A stretch of 64,000 nt of DNA from assembly GCF_011386835.1 (NCBI RefSeq), contig NC_088795.1, positions 114,469,434 to 114,533,433 on the forward strand, in the 5' to 3' direction. Positions 45,786-58,443 of the stretch are shown here, in pieces (positions within the stretch are counted from its first letter, which is position 1; each line of letters begins with the position of its first letter). The stretch comes from Chrysemys picta bellii (lineage: Eukaryota > Chordata > Testudines > Emydidae). The notes beneath the pieces were generated by a model. The model saw nothing but the letters and a program-made list of their open reading frames with translations, did not search any database and was not told the DNA's origin. Made by a program: the position numbers and the translations under genes.

Positions 45786-47220
45786 AAAAAGAACCTGGGC
45801 CTAATTATCCTCCCAAGTTTACTCGTGTAAAATGATAGTAACTCCATTGAAGTTAATGGTCTGGTGTGAAACCATTGTCAGATCAGGCCTCTTGCAGTAA
45901 GAGCAGTTAGTAGCTAATTGGTGGGAAAAGTGAATTAGTGACTATACTATGAGGAAGGCACTATAAGAAGTAAATGCACCAAACATTTATTTGTTTAAAA
46001 AAAACTGAAATATAAATTAATGTAAAAACTATAAAAATATATTGGAGGAAAGATAGTAATGAGGAAGCATGTGTCAAATTTAAGTATTGTGCATGTGAGT
46101 GCTGCTTTGGTTTTCTGAAATATATTTCCTGGTAAATCCCAACAATCATGTACAGTATCTTCTGTAACATCTGCTAATTTAGACTGTGCTGATCAATTGC
46201 AAGCTTCCTGCACCATGCAAGCAGCTGTAGGCTCCAGTTTATGTTCTTATGGTGATAATCCAATAGGGATATGGGCAAACACCTATATATTTTTTTCAGA
46301 AGCAACCAAACACTTGCTGGATAGCTCGCCAAAATATAGAAGGGATAAAGATTTGTAAATCCCACAGAAAAATAAAAGAAAAACATAAATTCCTCTTCAC
46401 TCAACACACTGATTTTTTTTTTTTACACAATGTTTTAATTATGTATCCTTTGGAAGAACAGAAAGTAAAGCTGTGTCTTTGGATGAAGTGAATGTCTGTA
46501 AAATGGAAAAGAAGCCTATGAGAGAACTGCATTCAGCTCCACTATGAGGCATGACCATAAAGTGAGTGATTTGGTCTGTTTTTAAAGAGTATAGATTTTT
46601 TTTTAATTGGATGTAGTAAACCACACCATAAACTTACAATAAGCATGTAAAGCAAACCAGAAAGAGACAAAACCGATGCCAAATCAAACCAGAATAAAAA
46701 CTCCAAGAAGTTTTCTGTTATAGCCACAGTGAATTACTCATGTAATTCTTTCTAGCACAGAGAAGGATAACTGCATTTTCAACTTTGAACTCTTGCCATT
46801 CATTTCAGTACTGTGACCTCAATAGTCTGTTTGATTGCCAGCCTGTTTGAGGTACAAAAAGCAAAGCAGTGGGAAGTGACACAACAGAAATCAAATGGCA
46901 TGAGTCATCTCACATTTTTTTAGTCTCCTTTATGTTCGTAATATAATTCTGACGGTCGTCGAGCTGAAGTTAATGAACAGTTGTAAAAGGTTCCATGGAA
47001 GCTATGTCAGTAGAGTCACATCCCTGTTTGCAACTGCAGCTCTGCAGAATTTAGCCAAGGTCTCTTTGAACAGTTTTTACATGAGGTGATGCAGCAGGAG
47101 AATTACACGGCTCATGAATGGAGGCTATAGGGACATGGAACCATATATAAATGCAGATGTTTAATTTTAATTTCCTCATTAACAATTACAGTTGTAGGGT
47201 CTAACACATTTGGAGACAGG
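45786..47220. other. Unique DNA; candidate conserved non-coding block
   Basis: A small MITE ('GGGCCTAATTATCC ... GATCAGGCCTC') lies at 45799-45891. The part 46850-47130 is repeat-free with balanced composition and TGAGTCAT, TTAATGAACAG and GCAGGAGAATTAC words; possible regulatory DNA, by composition only. No gene. Confidence 0.3.
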
Positions 47221-47303
47221 TTTAGAGTGGTAGCCATGTTAGTCTGTATCCGCAGAAACAACGAGGAGTCCTTGTGGCACCTTAGAGACTAACAAATTTA
47301 TTT
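47221..47303. mobile_element. Fold-back retroposon family, one-armed copy 4
   Basis: TTTAGAGTGGTAGCCATGTT, AGTCTGTATCCGCAGAAACA, GGAGTCCTTGTGGCACCTTA and GACTAACAAATTTATTTCG are the right end and one arm of the 'GCATAAGCTTTCGTG' family in inverse order. The fold-back partner and the hammerhead-like part are absent. No duplication was found. Confidence 0.7.
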
Positions 47304-47924
47304 CGAGAGTCAGTCACAAGGTTAGGCATAGTGAGCAACCGGAACACTGTGAAATTTCCCTCTGATTCGTCCATGGTTCCTTTCACCCTGATTGCTAAGA
47401 GCAACCATCCCCTTCTTCCCCTCAAGGGTGCACAGACTTTCAAAAGCAGAAGAGAAAAACACAGTCCGATTAGTTTCTAGGCTGTGCGGCAGGAGGCATT
47501 CTTTGTATGTAATTGCTCAGTTTCATTATTCATGGGCCAACAGCAAAGTGGTTAGACAAAAAATAAATAAAGTGACAAGGGTGGGGGGCACTACAGGGAA
47601 GGTATCCAAGATTCTGCTCAGTAAAATACTTGGTAATAACTTATGAAAATTTAATTTCCTGAAAGAGGAAATACCAAGCATCTACTTAATTTGTGTGTTT
47701 GTACTGTCATATGCAATCCATGTAAGAAAAACAATAGGGGATCAATTCCTTTCTCATGAGAATCACATGAGAAAGTGTAGCTTTTGGTTTTGGAGGCTAC
47801 TGCTGGAAATTAAATACTGTAGACATGTTCCTACCCACTTTAATTACCCAGTTGACTCTAAATCCCCCCAAACCATCTACCGGGGTGATCTTGATTATCT
47901 ATGACTTAAATGCATCCCAGTGTT
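47304..47924. other. No recognisable gene
   Basis: The frame 47392-47646 has no domain motif. Nothing else recognised. Confidence 0.35.
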
Positions 47925-48060
47925 GTCTAGCAGATGGGACATTGGCATGGGAGTTAGGAGTCCATGGTTCTATTGACTTGCTGTCTAGTCATAGGAAAGG
48001 TGTGTACCTGCTCTGTACCTCTGTTTCCTGGTCTGTAAAACAGAGAGAGAGAGAGAGAAA
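47925..48060 (+). repeat. MIR-like SINE core
   Basis: GCAGATGGGACATTGGCATGG, GGAGTCCATGGTTCTATTG, GACTTGCTGTCTAGTC and TGTACCTCTGTTTCCTGGTC follow MIR order on the plus strand. It ends in a GAGAGA tract at 48042-48058. Confidence 0.55.
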
Positions 48061-48095
48061 CTTACCCTCCTTTGTCAAATGTTTCTGGTCTAACT

Positions 48096-48174
48096 AGGGC
48101 TGGGATTTTCAAAGAAGACTAAGGTATGGGGGTGTCTAACTCCCTTATTTGCCTTTGAAAATCCCAGCCTAGGC
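48096..48174. repeat. 79-bp TIR miniature element
   Basis: The ends CTAGGGCTGGGATTTTCAAAG and CTTTGAAAATCCCAGCCTAG are near-perfect inverses. The middle is short and not coding. This is the cleanest miniature of the 'GGATTTTCAAA' type; a relative is at 29425. Confidence 0.7.
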
Positions 48175-48954
48175 TCTTTTCCACATACATCACCAGGTAA
48201 CTGTACTCCCAGCACTATATACTGTAAGTGCTAAGTATTATCACCCAGTCCTTAAGGCAAGGCTATCAAATAGTCATCCAAAGAAGTTAAACAGCAGATG
48301 CATCTGCTTGGCCCCTAGTACACTACTGCTCTCCTTCAATCTGCATGGCAGCACTCTGTTCCCAAGTGTAAGAGAGCACTGGTGTTAGTCATGGGGATGT
48401 AATGTGGTGATACGTTGGCTAGTAGACCATGTTCAGAATTACTGGCTAGATTCCTAGTTGTGCCAGTGCAGCGCTTGTCACAGTTAGGGTGGTAATATAG
48501 TTATACCACCTTTCTATCAGGCTGCTGGGAGCCAAACTGGCTCCCAGCCCACATTAGAGTAGCCTCAAGGCTGCACTAACCTGCAGTGAGGGGTAATGGC
48601 TTGCTGTGGGAAAGGGTGCCGCTGATGGGTTAGATGCTCAAATTCATGGACCTCTGTCCTTCAAGTTAACCTTCTCCTAGCCTGTGCAAACTGAACTGCA
48701 GGGTTACATTTTGTAAACCAACCCATACCGTGTCTTAAGACTCATCATGTTGACGACATTTTTTTCTGAAGGTCAGAAATGGTTTGGATTTGGTTCAAAG
48801 TCTTATAAAAGTTTCAAGCCCTTTCTTATTGTAATTGAACCAACGCAGCCTACTTTAACTGGAAGCCATTGCCACTTAATACATAAATAAAGCTTTGTGT
48901 TTTTACACCACCTCTCCTCTAAGGATACCAATATGTTGTATAAACATTTATTAA
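48175..48954. other. No gene; one hairpin-bearing repeat-like stretch
   Basis: 48524-48549 folds as GCTGGGAGCCAAACTGGCTCCCAGC. The surrounding 48430-48640 may be a diverged repeat. Nothing else recognised. Confidence 0.35.
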
Positions 48955-49135
48955 TGTGAGCCTTGTGACACACCTTTTAGGTAGGTATTGTTATAACTAT
49001 TTTACAGATGGGGAAACTCAAGTACTAAACGGTTAAGTGATTTGCCTAAATTTATACAATGAATTAATGCAGTACCAGGAAAAGAAGCCAGGAATTTTGA
49101 CACTGTGTGCCTTGTTCTAACCACTAAAACCTGAT
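48955..49135 (-). repeat. MIR-like SINE, minus strand
   Basis: ATTTTACAGATGGGGAAACT, then CGGTTAAGTGATTTGCCTAA, then GTGTGCCTTGTTCTAACCAC is the inverse of a MIR-type SINE. This is one of the clearest copies, though still well diverged. Confidence 0.7.
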
Positions 49136-50589
49136 GCATCACCATTAGGAGGTCACGGCTAAATATTTGTTTTGTAAAACACTGAACAACATTGCTCTTT
49201 CTAAAAACAAGCTGGCATTACCCTCTCTTTAATAACTGAATGGCACCCTGGAATTGCATAGAACTTTAGGGGCTTTGGGAAAATGAGAGAATTTCACAGC
49301 AAATTTGCCAAAAGCCTGTGCTCTTGTAGTTCTGCAACTTAGCCTGTGATTGTGGACCCTTAGAACACACACTTCCATAAGCCTAATGATTTCTGGTGGC
49401 TGCTTGGGTTTAGTGCCTTTTTACAAAATGTTGAGACTTCTATCACTGCTATTTTTATTGCAATAAGGTTTCTAAAATATTAACAGTTTCTGTTGGTGGT
49501 TTTGAAAGGTCTCTTACAGAATAAAGATGTCAGATGTGGAATGCAAACAACTCACATTGTGCTAGCCTTTTTAATGTTATATTAGAAACTCTGTAAATCA
49601 CTAATACAATATGAGTGTCACTAATATGATAGAGATTATCCAAAACTGCTGACGACAGCAGTCTCCAGGGGAACATTTCTCTGTGATCAGCTTTAGTTAG
49701 GCCTTTCTCAAAGCTTTTATGTAGCCTTCAACTCATACAGGTCAGGGCATCTGCCACAAGAGTGTTTTTCTTGCTGTTTATGTAGTGCAGCAAGCAACCA
49801 TTTAGCTCGGGGGCAAGAAAGTAAATCCTAATGTGTTTGATTTGCGATGCTATGGTGGCACCTTTTCCATCAGCAACAAAGCCCTCTCCTAGTTCAGCTT
49901 ACTTAGCAGGGGTCAGAAAGCTGGGTAATCCCATCAGTTTCAGCTGCTAAACCTGTTGCAGATATTTAATATCAAATGACAGTGCCACCATTTTTAAACT
50001 ATTTTCTTGGCAGTTCTTAAAAAGAAGTCTGAGGTCACTGACCCAGCATGAAACAACACATACATTAACAAACACTGAACCATCATTTTGGCCCAAACCT
50101 TCACAATTTACATTCATGGGCATTGGGAGTATTTGGCTTTTTTAATTCAGTGAGTAAAACATTTTAAATAAGACTTCCATAAAAGTTACCATAACAATGT
50201 TATGGTCCTTAAAATGCCTTCAGTATATGAAATGAAAAAGTTCAGAAAAGTTAACCTGTAATTCTTTTTTTTTTTAAAGATTTCATGTATCATTGTGCAA
50301 CTTTTTTCAGTAACTTTTCTAAACCTGATTGTAAATTGGAGCCGTCGTTTGCATCCTAAATTCCATTTTGAAGGAAAAACTGAGGTTGATTTGTTTTCTT
50401 TTGGGGATTCTGGTTTGTTTTTTGTTTGTTTGTTTTTAATCAACCTTGCACCACCCTTATCAAGGTCATACCTGAGCACCTTCCAGTAGCACATTTTGCG
50501 ACATCTCAACATCTATCCCTTTCTCTCGCATCCTCTCCCAGGGGAAATTGTGTGGGCAGTGTAGTGTTTTAATACTTCCTTTAAAGTAA
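49136..50589. other. Unique DNA; strongest candidate conserved non-coding stretch
   Basis: From about 49430 to 50060 no repeat is recognisable and the composition is balanced. It holds several words often seen in enhancers (TAATATGAT, TTTAATATCAAATGAC, GCAGATATTTAATATC). No coding frame or splice-site arrangement is visible. The call rests on composition only. A pT-type run of A/T lies at 50263-50278. Confidence 0.3.
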
Positions 50590-50617
50590 GTGTGTGTGTG
50601 TGTGTGTGTGTCTCTCT
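50590..50617. repeat. (GT)n-(CT)n microsatellite
   Basis: About eleven GT units followed by four CT units. Confidence 0.9.
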
Positions 50618-53016
50618 CACACAGTTAACTTCTGAGAACACAAATTCAAGGAAGTATGTTCTGCACTTGGAGAAGATGGTGAAATCTGTGGGAATTCATT
50701 CCATAATCTGAGACCAGTCCTCGAGAAAGATTTGTCTCATATACAGATAGAAAAAGTTCCCTTATGATAATTGCACCTCTTTACAGAATTCTTTACTTGC
50801 CCCATTCCTCACCCCAGAGCTTTAGGTGATCTTTTTGCTATCTTGGCAGATAGAGCAGCCTGAAACATAACATTTCTAGCTCATGGGCAATTCTGCCTTT
50901 CAAAATTGCTCTGATTTGGAAATCTAAGAATTCTTTTGAACTTTCACACCAATCGGAAATTCCAAAAAAAAATTGTTTTGGAAACAGCAACACACTATGC
51001 TTCCAAACAGAAATATGTTTCTCAGCCACCGCTGATGGAAATTGATATGATTTTTCTCAGTTTCATGACTATTAATAGCAGCAGTGAAACTGACAATGAT
51101 GTGGATTTTCCTTAGCAGTGGCCAGGGTTTCCAGGGTCATGCACACTATCCCAGGACCCCAGTGCTTCTAGACCCCCAGGCTGCCCACACCGTGAGCCAT
51201 GGACCTGGGAAGTTTGCCCAGGACTTTCAGGGCCTTGGTTCTGTGGCAGAGAGCCTGAGAGCCCTGGCTTGAGCTGGGGCTTCCAGGACTGATGATATCT
51301 GCTTCAAAATAGACTCAGGGTTCCAGCAGCCCACCAGGCAAGCTGGCGGGAAACCATGCAGGTTTTCAATGGAAACCTACCTGTGATTCAACAAAAACTC
51401 ATCTAACCCAAAACAGCTCTATAAAATATTTTGAGTTTGACAAACTCGTGTTTCCTGATTAAACTATTTCATCAAAAAACTTCTGATCAACTCTTCTTTC
51501 AGACGCTGGAATCTAGATAGGTGAAATGACCATGTGGAGAGACGCATCATGGCCCAAATACAGAACTGATGTAGGTGGGTACATCCATTTCTTCAGTACA
51601 GCTGCACTTGCTTTTTCAAGGGCTAAATTTGATCTAAGGCGTAAGCATGAAATGTAGTAATAGGTGCATGTAGGGCCAAACTGAGCCCCTGGTGAAACTC
51701 CACCAAAGTCAAAGAAGTTACACCAGGGCTGAACTTGGCCAATAGCGCATTTAATGCTCTCCATAAGTACTTCCAATTATAGTCCAACTAATGCCTGTTA
51801 AAGATCTGGATATTGTACTCCAACAGCAAATTAGGTGTGTGTGTTTAGAGAGGGTAAAAATAAAGCATGTGAAATTAACAGCAAACCTCAAAGCCTATTT
51901 CTTGCTTTGTCAAAAAAATTAAAAAAAACCCTCACATGTTCATAATATACACAAGGCACCCACATGCAATGTATGCCACAGAGCATTACTTTTCATTTCC
52001 TGCTTTCAGCACTTCTTATGGCAAACAGGCTGGCTTATTTAGTTCTTCAGCAGGTCTGTTATTAATACATTGATAGATCTCTCGGTACACCTGCAGTGGT
52101 AGAGACCAAACTGGGCGGAATGACTTGGTCCTAGGGAAAAATGGCTATGCTGCCACTGAGGGGCAGTGCCATCAGCTAGGATGAGCATGTGTGCACCTTT
52201 CAGAGTGCTCGCTATAACCTTGAGTGGGTTTGTGTACAGCACAAACGGCATATATTTATGCAACAAAATATGCTAATAGGAAGGAAAGAAAGGGGGAATC
52301 CCTAAATAGCACTATTCAATACTTAAAAAGGGGACTGATGGGAATAAAGGCCCAAAATACACATCCTTTTCTTCTCAGTAGCATTCTTCACATCCTAGTT
52401 ATTTACATTCTCACTACCCTTTTTTTCCTTTTTATTTTAAGACTTCTGTGTTTTTTCAAGGGCCAGTTAGACTGGATCAGCACTCTTTTGCTGATTAGCT
52501 ATGCCGTGTGTAAATTAGGCAGAAGGTATTGTGAGAGACTCATTCTCTTCCAAAAGCTAGGTCACCTCTACATTATTGCCTCTCAGGGGAAATGAGAGAC
52601 CAAGTCCAGGAGCAATCACGCCCAGATCTGTTGCAATGTACCTAAACCACTTTAAATTCTTGATTCCTCTCCCAGTTCCCTCAAGGGTCAGTCCGTGAGA
52701 GAGTGAGTGCAGCAAAGTTGTCTTAGAGAGTTGTTGTTGTTATACGTGTCTTTAGTCAGTGAGAGCAAAAGGTTTTTGTCAGTTTAAAACAAAAGTGAGA
52801 AATTTATGTTGTATGATGGCAGTGAAGAATAATTTAGGAAAGAGCTGAGAGGAATAAGTTTGATTGTGAGTCTAGAATCAAGGAAAATAGACAAGGGGAA
52901 ATGGGGAAACTATACAAAAACAAGCGGCCACTGCCTTCTATTTTGACAAACTCTAATTCGACCAGCTTAGTCTCACCTTTTCATTTTGTCCTTTGTGATT
53001 AATAACTTAATATTAG
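50618..53016. other. No gene; diverged fold-back repeats
   Basis: 50930-51500 combines arms such as TTCCAAAAAAAAATTGTTTTGG with a GC-rich core and may be another member of the 'GGCTGG...AAAATT' fold-back family. 51595-51735 has ends GGGCTAAATTTGATC and GGGCTGAACTTGGCC and is a likely small MITE. The frame 52224-52595 has no domain motif and is AT-driven. Confidence 0.35.
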
Positions 53017-53108
53017 TGGCCCAAATTCAGAGGTGAGTAACTTATCCTTTCTTCCAGCCTTTTTAGTGTGTGTCACACCAGCTTAGACTCACCTCTGAAC
53101 TCGGCCCA
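53017..53108. repeat. Small TIR element ('GGCCCAAATTCAGAGGTGAG')
   Basis: The left end GGCCCAAATTCAGAGGTGAG is matched in inverse by CTCACCTCTGAACTCGGCCC. The element is 92 bp and non-coding. Confidence 0.65.
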
Positions 53109-53530
53109 TCGAATTAAAGAACACTAGCACCCCTGCCACAGTCCCTGAAGAGTCAACATCTGATGTATGGAAGTATTTCAACCTTGATATGGCAGAGATA
53201 TAACCAAGATATTTATTAATATAGCTGCACGGAGGTTTCAGGCTGATGGAGCAATAAGCAGGAGCAATAATGCTGAACATTACTACTGGTTCATTAAATT
53301 CTGCCATCTCCCACCAGATAAAATTTTTAAAAGGCCAAGGATTCTTATACAGCCAACATAGCTATATGCATGTGACCACATGAATCTAATCTCTGCCAAA
53401 GCTATGTCCACTCAGAGTCCTTAGTTGTGGAAATGGGCGGTGCATCTGAGAGGACCTCCGAGCAAAGAAGAAAGTAATTGTCTTGATCTAGCCCATCTAC
53501 TGAACCTGCTTTGGATGACTTATTATTAGA
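53109..53530. other. No recognisable gene
   Basis: Nothing recognised. Confidence 0.35.
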
Positions 53531-54072
53531 ATGGGTCAGAAAATGGGCTTCCTTTTTCCCTGCTTACTCTTTCAATAAAAATGAGGGAAATATTACTTTT
53601 CAGTTAAAAAAAAAAATGAAAACCAAAATATTTTCATTTGCAAATGGTGCTGTGGTACTTCATGGGAGTTGTAGCTGAGGCACCTCATTATCCCATTATC
53701 CTCTGTAAGGCTGGACTACATTTCCCATGATTCACCATAGTTTCCCTTCATGGTGAGGGGAGGTGGTTGCATCATGGGAATCCCTGACTGTGATGCAACA
53801 TGGGAGAGGTAGTCTGGCTGGAGAGCCCAGCCTATAGAGCAGAATGGAGCCACCAGGAAACCAAACTGCAGCTCTCATGAGGCACTGCATCAGGATATCC
53901 GAATGGAGATATTTTGGTTTTGGGGCCTCTGTTTTTTTTTTTTTTTTCTTTTTCTCCAATGAAAAATTAAATTTTCCAGGGGAAACTGACACTTTTCATG
54001 ATAAATTGTTTTGTCGAAAACCAAACTTTTGGACCAAAAAAGTTTTGACAGAAAAATTTCAACCAGCCCTAA
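53531..54072. repeat. Fold-back MITE, 'GGCTGGTTGAAAATT' family, longest copy
   Basis: The right end AAATTTCAACCAGCCCTAA is the inverse of the left end of the 43201 copy. The core contains GGGAGTTGTAGCTGAGG, GGACTACATTTCCCATGATTC and TGCATCATGGGAATCCC. The arms hold A-runs and T-runs (for example T at 53931-53947). No coding frame. Confidence 0.6.
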
Positions 54073-54153
54073 TTACTTTGGTTTTGGGAGTCATTTTCAG
54101 CTCAGGTGTAAGTGGATGAAACTCCACTGATATCTGGATAATTATCCTTCCTA

Positions 54154-54462
54154 CAGGGCCGGTGCAAGGAAGTTTCGCGCCCACGGCAGCTCCCCACTCC
54201 AGCTCACCTCTGCTCCACCTCCTCCCTGAGCATGCTGCCCCCACTCTAATTCTCCTCCCCTCTGAGGCTTGCGGCGCCAAACAGCTGATTGGTGCTGCAA
54301 GCCTGGGAGGCGGGAGAAGTGGAGCTGCGACCACATGCTCGGAGAGGAGACATAGGAACGATGTAAAAAAAAAAAAAAAATTGGGGGCACTGCTTTTTGG
54401 TGCCCCAAATCTTGGGGCCCTAGGCAACCGCCTAGTTTGCCTAAATGGTAGCACCGGCCCTG
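54154..54462. mobile_element. hAT non-autonomous element, perfect 8-bp duplication
   Basis: Ends are CAGGGCCGGTGCAAGG and GTAGCACCGGCCCTG. The duplication is CCTTCCTA at 54146-54153 and 54463-54470. The 309-bp body is GC-rich on the left and has an A-run at 54366-54380. The long overlapping frames (54059-54500, both strands) belong to this element and carry no domain motif. Confidence 0.85.
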
Positions 54463-54470
54463 CCTTCCTA

Positions 54471-55671
54471 TATTCCGAAAGCCTTTTTGTTTCTGGCTAG
54501 TTATTCTGCCACTGACAAATTTAGATGTCCCATAAGTAAATTTTCCTTTGATTTATGCCCTATGCAAACTCACTAAAGACTGCAGTGGGATTGCAAAGAG
54601 TATAAATCAGAAGAGAATTTGGCCCACAGTGTTATGAATTTGCATAGCTGTCAGGGAGACAAGGTGAGTTAGGTAAACTTTTATTGTGTCTCTATTATCC
54701 TGGGACTGACAGCTTCAGCTACATAACATAGGGGTCAGTCCTGATCCAGCTGAAGAACATAACTCATGACAGTGGTGTAAGATGGAGCCTTGGAAAGCAA
54801 AAGTCCAGATTAGGGATGGCCAAACCAGTTTGGCAAAATGATCACCTCATTCTGCCTTTTAGCCTTTGCCATTCTGAGATCCAATTTTGAATCAAATCTT
54901 TTTGAGGTTCTGAACTGTTTGGATAACTTTTTCCCTACTCCTATCTGGAACAGGAACAATATGTTCCAAAATACTGTAAGAAAGACTTTCCACAGTATTT
55001 ATGACTGGGAAGCCTGTTCTCACTAGAATTCCAGTCCAAATTTCAGAATCAGGAGGTCCAGATAAGCTTTGAATAAAGCATCCAAAGTGAAGCAGAATTT
55101 CAGTCCTTTTGAGGTTCATCCATCCATAACCCATGGCATAATTAGGAAGCAAAATTTTTTTTAATGCCATAATTTTCCTTCACTAAGCTTACAATTCACT
55201 ATTGACTTTTTTGATATGTTGCTTTGAAAAGCAAGACGGTTCACCAAGCTCTAACTTCCCCCAGATCCGGGATTTGTTTATTGTGATGAGTAAGCCTAAA
55301 AAATGTTCACTTTTCAAGATCTTATATCCCTTGCAATTCTGTGCAAAACATTCAGGTGGAATTTGATTATTGAGGGCAGCTGAATATTGATTCACATTTA
55401 GTTGAAAGCAATAGAGCATAGAGGAAAGCTTCAATGTAATATGGTTCCTTCTAGGGAATTCTGCATAGTCTTGGTTTTTAATCACCCATTTTGTGAATTA
55501 TACCTCACATCAGATGTGCATTGTGTTAAAACTATACTCCTCTCAGGAGTCCATCATCCCAAAATTCACTCTGAACATCTTTTAGGTTGAAAACTGAGGA
55601 TCTTTGGCAATGAGAAAAGGTATTCTAGCATATAGCAACATTTACTGTTGCAATGAAGGGATATTTAGACT
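54471..55671. other. No recognisable gene
   Basis: A small MITE word (TTTGATTTATGCCC ... AGAATTTGGCCCAC) lies at 54549-54627. The overlapping frames at 54838-55485 have no domain motif. Confidence 0.35.
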
Positions 55672-56082
55672 AGATCTGGTTGGAAGATTTTAGTCAAAAC
55701 AGTTTTCCATCAGGAGATGCTGTTTTGAGAACTGAAATTTTTAGTGAATTACATCTATTTCAATGGAATTTCATTTTGAAATTTTTTTAGAAAATGTTAA
55801 AATATCCTGTTTTGACATTTTAAATGAAAAGTTTTGATTGTTTATTTCAAAATGTTTCCTTTCAAAATTTATTTTATATAACTGTATTTTAAAAGGGTCA
55901 AAATCAAAACAAAACAATATGAATGTATCAAAATAAAATGTTTTTATTGACCTGAAACAATTATTTTTCTGGATTTTGTTTTATGAAAAAGTTTTTTGGC
56001 TTTTTGTCATGATTTGGGACCAATCATGTCAAAATCTCAAAATTGTTCACATGATAAACCCATTTTCTGACCAGCTCTGGTG
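55672..56082. repeat. AT-rich fold-back MITE, 'TCTGGTTGGAAGATTTT' copy
   Basis: The left end CTGGTTGGAAGATTTTAG pairs loosely with the right end ATTTTCTGACCAGCTCTGG. The interior is almost entirely AAATTT/TTTCAA words and forms many small hairpins. It belongs to the family at 43201 and 53531 but lacks the GC-rich core. Confidence 0.5.
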
Positions 56083-57644
56083 TAGAGTAGAGCCCAGTCT
56101 GGGTTTAAAATGAAATCCCACACTATATGACCACTTCCTTCTTGTTTGTAAAATCAGAAGATGGTCTGTACTCCACTTTTTAACACCAATCTCAAAATGA
56201 ATTTGTAGTGACATCCAGTTTTTATTACAACAACGATAATTTGTAAATACAATCAGTGCTCTCTGTGGTTTCTTAAACTGTGGTGCTGTTATTCAAGGTA
56301 TCATTAGACTTTATCTTAAAGCTATGATAAAGATAAGATGTTTTAACATGTTTCCTTTAATTCAACCAAAGCAAAGAACTGCTTCATTTGAATCACATTC
56401 ATCACATCTGTGTGGTAATATCCATCTAATTCACAATAAATTGTGGAGCCCTGTGAAATTGCATGTACCTTTGATAAATTTGCACCTTTGACCACCTCAC
56501 CTGCACTCTGCCCTCTGTTCATTGATCCATTTCCACTGGGACTGTTGCTCACATTCCAAACTGCTGAACAGCTTCAAACAGCTACCATTAATCCCCAAGA
56601 AACCTCACCAGAGAAATGTTTTCTTTTTTCCCCACTAATGTGCAACTTCTCCCATTGCCATTTAGTTTCATGGTAACAAAGGGAGCTGGGATTTATAGAT
56701 GAAGGGATATATTAACAAACAAAAAAAAAGCAAGAACACTTTACAAACACTCAGCATTTCTAAAATATTTTTCTGTAAAATACATGGCCTGTACAAAATA
56801 ATGAATGATGCAGCCATCCCAAACTCTTCCTGATAAAAACCTTTATACCATACAACACCATCATGTGCTTTCATTCTCACTCTACTTAATATTATTTAAT
56901 GTACGGGTTCTACTGAGAAAGCACATCGTGACTCTAGATAAAGAGAAAGTGTTGCAACCTTGGCTGATAGTAAAACTAAATCTTTGCAAACTCCTGAATG
57001 TAATAGTTACTTCAGTGATCAGTGACATTTCTGCTAGGCATTTTATACCTCAGTTGTTTCTGTGTTCAAAATCCCTTTCTCTAGTGTAATGTATCTGTAA
57101 AATACAAATATTCTACAGAACAGTGCCCTGTGCTGTAGTGTGCCTATAATTTCTTTACTGCTTCAATAAATATCATATCATAGACTGTAAAAAAAAAAAA
57201 AAAAACTGCAATTTTAATTTGAACATTTAAACATTCTCAGCTGCATAATAAAGTCCTTTAAATCTGCAATGTTGTGGTTTGCGTTACATATTGGTAAGCA
57301 GAATACTGAAGTGCTAACTTCTACTACATCTTGTGGTGATCATTTGGTTAGTAGTCAAAAAGGTCTTCCTGAAGAGATCTCTATAAAAAATCCACTGTGA
57401 CAAAACTGGAATGTGCTTGGATTTTTTTCACCTTGTTTGTTTCTGTTCAATGCCTTTGGTTTTGTAATGATTAGTGTATGCTCCCTTTAGAGCCTAGAAG
57501 ATATATTGTATGACAGCTATATACTTTCCTCTAGCCTTGTCATTTCTTTCGGTGAGATTTTGTTGCTAGCCACTAAAGTGAGCAGGTTTCTCTCTGGCAT
57601 TTAACTTGTGTGCACTTTTTTAAGAAGATGGGAAGTGTTTTATT
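56083..57644. other. No recognisable gene; A-run
   Basis: A run of A at about 57188-57205. The frames 56443-56676 and 56805-57089 have no domain motif. Nothing else recognised. Confidence 0.35.
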
Positions 57645-58443
57645 ATTATAACTAGGGCTGTCAAGCGATTAAAAAAATTAATCACGATTAATTGTGCTGT
57701 TAAACAATAGAATACCATTTATTTAAATATTTTTGGATATTTTTCTACCTTTTCAAATATATTTGTATTCTGTATTGTAATTGAAATAAAGTGTACAGTG
57801 CTCACTTTATATTGATTTTGATTACCAATATTTGCACTGTAAAAAAACGAGATAGTATTTTTCAATTCACCTAATACAAGTACTGTAGTGCAATCTCTTT
57901 ATCATGAAAGTTGAACCTACAAATGTAGAATTATGTACAAAAAAACCTGAATTCAAAAATAAAACTTTAGAGCCTACAAGTCCACCCAGTCCTATGTCTT
58001 GTTCAGCCACTCTCTGACAAACAAGTTTGTTTACATTTGCAGAAGATAATGATGCCTGCTTCTTGTTTACAATATCACCTGAAAGTCAGAACAGGCATTT
58101 GCATGGCACTGTTGTAGCCGGTGTTGCAAGATTGTTACTGCCAGATTTACCAAAGAGTCATATGTCCCTTGATGCTTCAACCACCATTCCAGAGGACATG
58201 CGTCCATGCTGATGACGGGTTCTGCTCAATAACAATCCAGAGCAATACGGACCAACATGTTCATTTCCGTCATCTGAGTCAGATGCCACAGCAGAAGGTT
58301 GATTTTCTTTTTTGGTGGGTTCTGTAGTTTCCACATCAGTGTTGCTCTTTTAAGACTTCTGAAAACATATTCCACTCCTCATCCCTCTCAGATTTTGGAA
58401 GGCACTTCAGATTCCTAAATCTTGATTCAAGTGCTGTAGCTAT

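Noticed and set aside
52224..52595. 123-residue plus-strand frame with hydrophobic stretch
   Set aside because: The hydrophobic run comes from T-rich DNA; no signal for a real start, no splice context and no family motif.
54059..54500. Overlapping frames of 85-131 residues on both strands
   Set aside because: They lie inside the GC-rich hAT miniature element at 54154-54462 and are an effect of low stop density.
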